A stretch of 26,561 nucleotides of DNA from Alphaproteobacteria bacterium. GTDB taxonomy: Bacteria; Pseudomonadota; Alphaproteobacteria; Sphingomonadales; Sphingomonadaceae. Location: the NCBI GenBank assembly GCA_018828205.1, contig JAHJWA010000049.1:1-26561 (forward strand), read 5' to 3'. Below are positions 1 through 5,599 of this stretch, piece after piece. Position 1 is the stretch's first letter. Each line of letters opens with the position of its first letter. Made by a program: the position numbers and the translations under genes. Below the pieces are notes generated by a model that worked only from the letters and a program-made list of their open reading frames with translations, was not told the origin of the DNA and did not search any database.

Positions 1-1463
1 GTAAAGCGCACTCTGTCGCCCTTCTCGAATCCGCTGATCTGCGCTGCATTCTTCGTGCGGAAGGTCATCGTCATGGCAGGCCAGTCTAGCCGCGGGACGG
101 GCCCGTGCCGCAGCGTGACGGAGGCATCGGCAATCTTCTCAATCGTGCCTATGGCACTGAATGTCGCGGGCTCGTCTTCACCCTCCTGGTCCTGGTCCTG
201 GTCCTGGCCTGTCTGTTCGATCGTACGAACATCGAGTCCTGCCAGGCTTGCCTCGGAATCGAGCAGGAACTGGCCCGAGGTTACGACTTCTTCGCCTTGC
301 GAAAGGCCGGCCAGCACTTCGGTCCTGCCTCCCGCCTCACGACCGATCCGGACTTCGGCAGGCATGAACCCGCCCTCGTCCTGTTTGATCATCACGATCG
401 TGCGGCGCCCGGTCCGGATCACCGCTTCGGACGGCACCAGCAGGGCGCGCCGGGTGTCGGGGGTCAGCGAGACCTGCGCGAACATGCCTGGCTTGAGCCG
501 TCCGGACGGATTGGGCAATTGCGCGCGGACGGTGATTGTCCGGCTCGCGTCCTGTGCACTCGGCAAGATCGCGATGATCGGTCCGGAAAACCTCTCATCG
601 GGAAATGCGGTCAAAGTTGCGCTGACAGGTTGGCCAACCCGGATATTCGCTGCTTGTGTTTCGGGCACCGATGCCTCGAGCCAGATCGGCGAAAATCCGG
701 TTATTTCTGCCAGGGTCTGGCCTGCCATCACGGTCATGCCGGGTCGCACGCCGAGCATGGTGATGGCCCCGCCAGTCGGAGCGGTGACTGTGATCGTCGC
801 TTGGGCGCGGCCGGTCCGGCTCACCGAGGAAATCTGCCCATTCGACATGCCGAGCAACCGCATGCGCTCGCGCATTGCCTGTGCAAGCTGCTCATCGCCG
901 CTGTTCAGGACGGCCAGATATTCCTGCTGCGCTCCACCCCATTCGGGTACGAGAATATCGGCCAGCGGCGCGCCTCGGCCCACCACATCGTCTGGAGCAC
1001 GCCCATAGGTGCGTTGTACAAAGCCGCCAGCCCTTGGCTGGACAATCGCAACGTCACGCCCGTTGTAAGCAAGAACACCGGTAACGGACACTTCCGGCTC
1101 AAGTACGCCGTATTCGGCGTCGGCGGTGCGGATGCCGAAGTTCTGGACAAGCCCTGCGTCGATCTGGACCCCGGAGGTAGCCTCCTCGCCGGCGCATTTA
1201 GGGACAAGTTCCATATCCATGAACGGCGACTTTCCAGGCTCGTCGAAGCGCTGTCCCGGCACCATCGGATCGTACCAGTAAAGCACGTCCTCACATTCGG
1301 CGCTGGATGATCCCCCATCGCCATTTGTCTGACTTCCGCCCTCACCCAGCTGCGATAACCCGTATCCTGCGGTGGCGCTGATCAGCGCGACCGTTGCTGC
1401 CATGGTCCAGGATTTCTGGCGCGGCGACAGTTTGCCCCACGCGGCTCCCATTTTCGCTCTCAT
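1..1463 (-). CDS. cusB: CusB-type RND efflux periplasmic adaptor with fused CusF domain (partial)
   Basis: Periplasmic adaptor of a Cu(I)/Ag(I) RND exporter, linking the inner-membrane pump to the TolC-like channel encoded just upstream. I translated this frame by hand. It begins MRAKMG at 1463 and stays open to the window edge, giving 487 residues without a stop. An N-terminal membrane anchor is followed by a heavy-metal-binding segment (WYDPMVPGQRF, then GKSPFMDMELVPKC) typical of CusB. The barrel-sandwich and beta-barrel adaptor domains follow. Near the window start is a CusF-like domain with RHGPVPRLDWPAMTMTF. Its His lies eight residues before the Trp and the two Met at +3 and +5, matching CusF H36/W44/M47/M49. 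The start codon overlaps the cusC stop as ATGA, so the two are translationally coupled. The remaining C-terminus, and presumably cusA, lie beyond the left edge. Confidence 0.93.
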   Translation of the reverse strand, partial: MRAKMGAAWGKLSPRQKSWTMAATVALISATAGYGLSQLGEGGSQTNGDGGSSSAECEDVLYWYDPMVPGQRFDEPGKSPFMDMELVPKCAGEEATSGVQIDAGLVQNFGIRTADAEYGVLEPEVSVTGVLAYNGRDVAIVQPRAGGFVQRTYGRAPDDVVGRGAPLADILVPEWGGAQQEYLAVLNSGDEQLAQAMRERMRLLGMSNGQISSVSRTGRAQATITVTAPTGGAITMLGVRPGMTVMAGQTLAEITGFSPIWLEASVPETQAANIRVGQPVSATLTAFPDERFSGPIIAILPSAQDASRTITVRAQLPNPSGRLKPGMFAQVSLTPDTRRALLVPSEAVIRTGRRTIVMIKQDEGGFMPAEVRIGREAGGRTEVLAGLSQGEEVVTSGQFLLDSEASLAGLDVRTIEQTGQDQDQDQEGEDEPATFSAIGTIEKIADASVTLRHGPVPRLDWPAMTMTFRTKNAAQISGFEKGDRVRF

Positions 1464-2695
1464 GGCTGGAACTCCGTATAGGTCAGTCGCAAGGTCGTAG
1501 CGGCTTCGACTGTCGCCTCCTCACGCTCAAGGATCTCGATTTGTAGGAGCGCCAGGGCCTTGATCGCTTCGATGACGTCGAGCAGTTCGGCGCGGTTTGC
1601 CGCGAAGCTCGCACTTTCGAGATCAGCTCGGCTTTGGGCGAGGGGTAGCAACTCCTCCGTGGCCCGCTGCCACTGGCGGTATGCGCTGCGCCAGGCTGCA
1701 AGGTCGGCTTCGAATTGCGCTTGCAGTTCGCGCAACCGATCAAGCTGAATCGCTTGCGCTGCGCTTGCTTCGGCTTCAGCAGCGGCAATCCTCGGGTTCT
1801 GTCGCCTGCCCGCAAAGATGGGGAGCGTAATTGAGCCCATGACCGAGACGACATCGCCGAACATCGGATCGCGCCTGCCATAGCTGAGATTGATGCCGAA
1901 ATCGGGCCGCTTCTCCGACCGGACAAGATCGATCCTCGCATCTGCCTGTCGGACCTGTGCGATAGCGAGAATGATGTCGGGATTAAGCTCTAGGGTCGCC
2001 CGAAGTCGCTCGGCATCGACATCCGCCCCGGGGATCGCCCCGGTGGCAACTGCGTCTTGCACAGCAGCATATCGCGCCAACATGGCTTGTGCCGCGTCAA
2101 GGTCGCCTTCTAGGCGCGTCCGCACGTCCTCGACTTCCAGTACCGCACGGCGGATCTCGAGGCTCTCAGCCGGCCTGGCCGATCCCGCGGCAACAGCGCT
2201 CCGCGCCAGAGGCACCAGTCTTTCAATCTGCCTAAGTGCGTCATCGGTAACATTCAGGGCCTGTTGGGTGTAAGCGAGCGAGATCCAGGCCTCGCCTGCT
2301 CCAAGCCGAGCCATGAGCTGCGCGCGTGTCAGCTGCGCGGAAGCCAGATCTATATCGGCCGCTGCCACGCGCGCTCTCGCATGGCGCTCGGCGAGATTGG
2401 GGATGTCCTGCTCCACACCGACCTGGATCTGGGTGGGCAGCTGCCGGTCGATCTCGAAGGCTGCCGGGCCTGTCACCGGAAGGTTCTGAATTCCAGCGCG
2501 GAGCCGAGGATCAGGTAGTTCGTCAGCTGCGTCAGCGACGCTGCGACGTGCCTCGAGCTGCAACTCCCGCGCCCGCACCTGCGGCTGCTCGCTAACGGCC
2601 GCTCTCAAGGCCTCCTCGTAGCCGATCGACTGGGCGTAACTAGCTGGCGCCAAAGCCAGCAGGACCGGAAATGCGGTCCAGCAAATTTTCTGCAT
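1460..2695 (-). CDS. cusC: CusC-like TolC-family outer-membrane efflux protein
   Basis: Outer-membrane channel of the tripartite Cus copper/silver exporter. The 411-residue product starts with a signal peptide ending near APASYAQS. It continues with long alpha-helical stretches rich in Ala, Glu, Gln and Arg, the two-fold helical hairpin layout of TolC proteins, including LDAAQAMLARY and ADLESASFAANRAELLDVIEA. The length is normal for short CusC homologues, and no N-terminal lipobox Cys is visible, unlike E. coli CusC. It overlaps cusB by four bases (ATGA). The ribosome-binding site before 2695 is weak, so translation may depend on the upstream genes of the same minus-strand unit. Assignment to copper rather than Co/Zn/Cd efflux rests on the CusF-fused CusB partner and the surrounding copper genes. 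Confidence 0.9.
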   Translation of the reverse strand: MQKICWTAFPVLLALAPASYAQSIGYEEALRAAVSEQPQVRARELQLEARRSVADAADELPDPRLRAGIQNLPVTGPAAFEIDRQLPTQIQVGVEQDIPNLAERHARARVAAADIDLASAQLTRAQLMARLGAGEAWISLAYTQQALNVTDDALRQIERLVPLARSAVAAGSARPAESLEIRRAVLEVEDVRTRLEGDLDAAQAMLARYAAVQDAVATGAIPGADVDAERLRATLELNPDIILAIAQVRQADARIDLVRSEKRPDFGINLSYGRRDPMFGDVVSVMGSITLPIFAGRRQNPRIAAAEAEASAAQAIQLDRLRELQAQFEADLAAWRSAYRQWQRATEELLPLAQSRADLESASFAANRAELLDVIEAIKALALLQIEILEREEATVEAATTLRLTYTEFQP

Positions 2696-2819
2696 GAGTT
2701 CTAGATTCCGCTAGAGCGCGCGACGTAAGCGCGGACGGAACAAACGACCATCGCTAGGCGCGACGGAAAATTCGTCCAGCTTCAGTATGCAGGGTAGTCC
2801 CTGGCAAAACTCAGAATCG

Positions 2820-3170
2820 CTATTGCGGAGGGGGCGGCTCGGGTCCTTGACCAACGAGAGCCAAAGAATAAGCGGCAAACGGGGTGAACAAGGGACGCGC
2901 AGCAAGTGTTACACGCTCTCCTGATGGGGCTCCGGCCATCACCAGCGGAGCGATACAGCCGAGGGCTACAAGGCAATCCAGGCGAAGATTTTTGCACGGT
3001 CCGTGTTGGTCTTCCGGAGCGGTCGAAGAACCAGCCTCCATGCGCATCTCATCGCACGGCCCGTCGATCGTCGCCGGCGCCTGTGGAAGCGCCGAGGCAT
3101 GAGCGGCCGACTGGACAAAGAGTCCGCAAGCAATCAGAAAAATTCCAAGAGAGCGCAGTAACCGCATCAT
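2820..3170 (-). CDS. Small secreted or membrane-anchored hypothetical protein
   Basis: A 116-residue protein of unknown function. Residues 1-27 form a hydrophobic signal sequence (FLIACGLFVQSAAHASA). The mature part has Cys near 39 (GPCDEMRMEA), then GPCKNLRLDCL and GCIAPLVM, and ends in a proline-rich tail (GPEPPPPQ). A second hydrophobic segment surrounds LDCLVALGCIAPLVMAG. Similar small Cys-containing secreted proteins with proline tails are often found directly before cus/czc genes in sphingomonads, and a DUF2946-like relation is possible but not demonstrated. The start could be either of two adjacent ATGs (3170 or 3167), with a GAGAAAG element immediately upstream. It probably belongs to the Met-rich/cusCB transcript. 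A role in periplasmic metal handling is inferred from position and its Cys and Met residues. Confidence 0.6.
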   Translation of the reverse strand: MMRLLRSLGIFLIACGLFVQSAAHASALPQAPATIDGPCDEMRMEAGSSTAPEDQHGPCKNLRLDCLVALGCIAPLVMAGAPSGERVTLAARPLFTPFAAYSLALVGQGPEPPPPQ

Positions 3171-3368
3171 CTTTCTCTACGAGCGCAAGCGAGTCTCGAC
3201 AAGCCTTCGTGATCTGTCGTGGTAGCAATCATAAATATGGTTCGCTTGCATGGTACATGAGGTCGGCAGGATTTATCGATCGTTATTCGGACGAGGCCTG
3301 CCCCGTTCGGGTGTGCGGGGTAGGTTTTTGCGAAGGCAATCCGTCAAGGTGACGTGTGATGATCAGGA

Positions 3369-3731
3369 TTACCCTGCTTCTTCATCTGACGTCTGTTCCT
3401 GTTTCATTCTCATCATTTCGCTGCAGTTGCGCATCATGTCCATCATTTGGGCGCGCATTTCCGGATCGTTCATCATCGCCATCATTTCAGCGCGCATCTC
3501 GGGATTGTTCATCATCGCCATCATGCCGGACATGTCACCATCCATGCCCCGCATGTCGCCTTCCAAGCCCGACATTTCGCCCTGCATTGTACCATGCTCA
3601 TGGCTGCTCTCCTGACTTTGCGAACTCTCTTGCGGAGCGGGCTGATGATCGACTTGGGGTTGCGCGGCCGCAGCTGTTGCGAGACCGGCGGTTGCCAAGG
3701 CTCCGAGGGCGGCTAGTTTCAAACTATTCAT
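3369..3731 (-). CDS. Met-rich periplasmic putative copper-binding protein
   Basis: A 120-residue secreted protein that probably binds Cu(I) in the periplasm through methionine clusters. A signal peptide (AALGALATAGLATAAAAQ) is followed by a Gln/Ser/His linker. Then comes an extraordinary Met block in which about a third of residues are Met, built from near-identical 13-residue repeats of the form MMAMMN(N/D)PEMRA. It ends RNCSEMMRMKQEQ with one Cys. I place the start at the ATG at 3731, eight bases after GGAAC, rather than at the preceding in-frame TTG at 3734. It is the first gene after a CueR-type promoter (3949-3979) and likely leads the transcript that continues into cusCB. No enzymatic motif is present. 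Family membership is not certain; the copper role rests on composition and context. Confidence 0.8.
   Translation of the reverse strand: MNSLKLAALGALATAGLATAAAAQPQVDHQPAPQESSQSQESSHEHGTMQGEMSGLEGDMRGMDGDMSGMMAMMNNPEMRAEMMAMMNDPEMRAQMMDMMRNCSEMMRMKQEQTSDEEAG
3451..3528 (-). repeat. 39-bp tandem repeat encoding 13-residue Met motif
   Basis: Two adjacent 39-bp units beginning GCGCGCAT at 3451 and 3490 on the plus strand, with a shorter diverged copy to the left. They encode the MMxMMNxPEMRAx repeats of the Met-rich protein on the minus strand. The period is a multiple of three, so copy-number change would keep the reading frame. Confidence 0.8.
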
Positions 3732-3948
3732 CAAAGAGTTCCTTTCATTGTTCCGCTAAATTCAGTTTTGCGTCATCATGCGCAAGACTTGGAAGCGCGC
3801 GAACTTGCCGCTCAAGTTACCTGCCCAGGTTAGCTGCGCATATATGGCTTGCGTCTTTCCAGGGTGGTGCAGCGTCTGGGCATGTCGGCGCCAATGCGCG
3901 GGAGTGCGCTTTCTTCAAATCTTCCTCCGCGAATCAAACATCACCCGA

Positions 3949-3979
3949 AAGATAGGGCTTCCCATCATGGGAAGGTCAA
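3949..3979 (-). promoter_or_regulatory. CueR-type promoter for Met-rich gene and cus operon
   Basis: Read on the minus strand: TTGACC at 3979-3974, a 19-base spacer, then TATCTT at 3954-3949. The spacer contains the perfect palindrome CTTCCCATCATGGGAAG (3958-3974). An overlong 19-base spacer with a dyad between -35 and -10 is the signature of MerR-family activated promoters, and TTGACCTTCC closely resembles the E. coli copA CueR site. It points at the Met-rich gene, leaving a leader of roughly 210 bases. The binding protein is probably the CueR homologue encoded at 4054. Confidence 0.78.
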
Positions 3980-4017
3980 GAGGGGCGTCAGAATAAATAT
4001 TCCGGCGGCGGAGGTTA

Positions 4018-4047
4018 TTTGCATTCCCATCGTGGGAAAGTTATCCA
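4018..4047 (+). promoter_or_regulatory. Putative cueR autoregulatory promoter/operator
   Basis: TTCCCATCGTGGGAA (4024-4038) is a second palindrome of the same type. On the plus strand it lies between TTTGCA (4018-4023) and TATCCA (4042-4047), an 18-base spacer. A start site about seven bases past this -10 would fall at or next to the cueR ATG at 4054. The core hexamers are weaker than at the other two sites, so the exact promoter boundaries are uncertain. Confidence 0.55.
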
Positions 4048-4053
4048 GCATGC

Positions 4054-4512
4054 ATGAACCATCTACACACAATTGGTGAGGCCGCCGCAGACAGTGGCGT
4101 GTCGGCCAAGATGATCAGGCATTATGAGAAAATCGGTCTGATCGGAGCGGCCGAGCGCACCGAAGCTGGCTATCGGCTTTACGGCCCTGCCGAAATACAT
4201 ACGCTGCGGTTCATCCGCCGCGCCCGCAACCTAGGCTTCTCGGTAGATGATATCGGCGAATTGCTCGGTCTGTGGCACGACGAGAAAAGAGCCAGCAAGG
4301 ATGTTCGGGAGGTTGCCGATGGACATCTGGGTGCTCTGCGCGCCAAGGCTGCAGAAATTCATTCCATGATCGACGCCCTCGAGCATCTTATCGAGGGTTG
4401 CACGAACGATGACAAGCCAGATTGTCCTATCCTCAAAGATCTGTCCGACGATGCCAATCCTGCCTTAGCAAAGGAAGTCGGTCACAAGTTCGGATACCAG
4501 CGGGTCTGCTAA
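4054..4512 (+). CDS. cueR: CueR-like Cu(I)-responsive MerR-family regulator
   Basis: A 152-residue cytoplasmic transcription activator. Residues 4-70 form the MerR winged helix-turn-helix (IGEAAADSGVSAKMIRHYEKIGLI, with RxxxGYRLY after it). A dimerisation helix and the metal loop follow. The metal ligands are C116 and C124 in GCTNDDKPDC, a C-X7-C loop like E. coli CueR C112/C120. S81 sits 35 residues before C116, exactly where Cu(I) sensors have Ser77 and Zn sensors have Cys, which supports monovalent copper or silver sensing. About 28 residues extend past C124 and end in Cys. Three matching operators lie at 3949-3979, 4018-4047 and 4962-4992. It is transcribed alone and divergently from the Met-rich/cus genes. 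An alternative ATG at 4050 is out of frame. Confidence 0.92.
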   Translation: MNHLHTIGEAAADSGVSAKMIRHYEKIGLIGAAERTEAGYRLYGPAEIHTLRFIRRARNLGFSVDDIGELLGLWHDEKRASKDVREVADGHLGALRAKAAEIHSMIDALEHLIEGCTNDDKPDCPILKDLSDDANPALAKEVGHKFGYQRVC

Positions 4513-4830
4513 AAACAGAGTTGGCACTGGTCTGTTGTCATGGTCAGCTTCATTTTTGGGTTGGACCAGCAATTGGTTCAGGACACGTCCGACATTTGAC
4601 CGTCGAGAAACTTAAGACTCCTGGAGCGGGTTCGAAGGTGCTGCGTCGATGTCCGCAAGACCTCAAGCTTGGCCAGTTTCGCGATTGCAGTTTTTGGCCA
4701 AGGCGTGGTCAGCCCGCTTGCGAACATTGATTTGGGACTAATCCCGATATCAGCTCGATGTTGAGTGGGAGCTATCCATTCGCTGAGCCGATGTTTTTCC
4801 AAGCTCCCCGCCTTTACCGTTCAGCAAATT

Positions 4831-4856
4831 TGAGGGGCTTGAGCAGTTGGCTCGTA
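4831..4856 (+). promoter_or_regulatory. ECF-type promoter (TGAGGG-N16-CGTA) for CBS operon
   Basis: TGAGGGGC at 4831-4838, 14 bases, then CGTA at 4853-4856. This is one of six copies in the window with identical spacing. It faces the CBS gene at 5071, about 215 bases downstream, with the CueR-type promoter in between. Inferred to be used by the ECF sigma factor encoded at 20575. Confidence 0.68.
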
Positions 4857-4961
4857 CTGCAAGCGTGACCCATCAAAGAACCTCGCAAGAGAAGCACCTT
4901 CGCGACCACCTTGAGCGGTCCAGGTCGGCGGCGGATACCCAATGCGCCGCAAGGAGGATGC

Positions 4962-4992
4962 TTGACCTTCCAACGATGGGAACCGTTACCTT
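4962..4992 (+). promoter_or_regulatory. CueR-type promoter for CBS operon
   Basis: TTGACC (4962-4967), a 19-base spacer holding TTCCAACGATGGGAA (4968-4982), then TACCTT (4987-4992). The layout and bases closely resemble the CueR-activated E. coli copA promoter, including the long spacer. It lies about 80 bases upstream of the CBS start codon at 5071. Confidence 0.75.
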
Positions 4993-5070
4993 ATTACTTC
5001 CAATGATTCGAGCGAAGCAGCCCTGATGGGAAGTGCTTTCGCGCAGATCGACCAATGAAGGAGTAAAGCT

Positions 5071-5514
5071 ATGCATGTTAAGGACATTATGACGAAGAAT
5101 CCCGCCTGCTGCGACGAAAATGCGAGCGCACAGGACGCAGCGAAGCTCATGGTGGGAAATGACTGCGGAGAAATTCCAGTTGTTGATGGCGAAGGCGGTC
5201 TGGTGGGAGTGGTCACAGATCGAGACATTTGCTGTCGCGTCGTAGCTGAAGGCAAGTCGCCCGACACACCGGTGGGGGACATCATGACCCGGTCGGTTGT
5301 TACTGTCACGCCGGACACCGAGGTAGATGCATGTTGCTCCACGATGGAGAGCAACCAGGTCCGGCGCGTTCCCGTGATTGATGACGAAGGGAATTGCTGC
5401 GGTATGGTTTCCCAGGCCGATATTGCACGGTCCGGTGCTGATGCAAAAACTGCAGAACTCGTCGAGGAAATCTCCAAGCCATCTCAGGAAAAGGACTCAT
5501 CGGGTTGTTGCTAG
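5071..5514 (+). CDS. Cys-rich tandem CBS-domain protein
   Basis: A 147-residue cytoplasmic protein with two CBS motifs: residues 1-60 (VKDIMTKNP ... VVDGEGGLVGVVTDRDI) and 68-122 (VGDIMTRSVVTV ... VIDDEGNCCGMVSQADI). CBS pairs usually bind adenosine nucleotides. Unusually, there are 11 Cys, ten of them in five adjacent pairs (13-14, 54-55, 88-89, 109-110, 146-147) plus C32, and the protein ends SGCC. Vicinal Cys in a CBS scaffold is not a general family feature and suggests metal or redox sensing, which is inference. A strong AAGGAG lies eight bases before the ATG. The gene has both an ECF-type and a CueR-type promoter and is followed by a strong hairpin (5529-5558) before the next gene. Its physiological role is unknown. 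Confidence 0.88.
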   Translation: MHVKDIMTKNPACCDENASAQDAAKLMVGNDCGEIPVVDGEGGLVGVVTDRDICCRVVAEGKSPDTPVGDIMTRSVVTVTPDTEVDACCSTMESNQVRRVPVIDDEGNCCGMVSQADIARSGADAKTAELVEEISKPSQEKDSSGCC

Positions 5515-5528
5515 TCCGAGGGCCGCTG

Positions 5529-5558
5529 CAGGACCGTCTTCCTTTGAGGACGGTCCTG
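5529..5558 (+). terminator. Hairpin between CBS gene and dehydrogenase fusion
   Basis: A 13-base-pair stem (5529-5541 with 5546-5558, one G-U pair) closed by a CTTT loop, CAGGACCGTCTTC facing GAGGACGGTCCTG, followed by TCTTG. It sits 15 bases after the CBS stop. The stem is terminator-grade but the T tract is poor. It could be a partial terminator or an RNA-stabilising element setting CBS expression above that of the downstream genes. Confidence 0.65.
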
Positions 5559-5599
5559 TCTTGAAGAGTAAACCCAAGAACAACGCGATGGAGTAGACA

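Larger units (their letters stand above)
3732..4053. other. Divergent intergenic region with CueR-type operators
   Basis: 322 bases between the minus-strand Met-rich gene and the plus-strand cueR gene. The half next to cueR holds two TTCCCA/TGGGAA palindromes (3958-3974 and 4024-4038), annotated separately as promoters. I see no gene in this stretch. Confidence 0.7.
4513..5070. other. 558-base non-coding region upstream of CBS gene
   Basis: No convincing gene. Short open frames on both strands here lack family features and good ribosome-binding sites. The functional elements I can support are an ECF-type promoter at 4831-4856 and a CueR-type promoter at 4962-4992, both reading toward 5071. 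The stretch 4513-4830 holds nothing I recognise and may be the remains of lost sequence. Confidence 0.6.

Noticed and set aside
55..1345. Long open frames on the plus strand and a short minus frame over the left end
   Set aside because: They are shadows of the partial cusB gene, which has no start-stop pair in the window on its own frame but shows unmistakable CusB and CusF motifs.
4513..4830. Small genes or a structured RNA in the long gap before the CBS gene
   Set aside because: Short frames on both strands lack start signals and domains, and I could not find a convincing conserved fold by eye.
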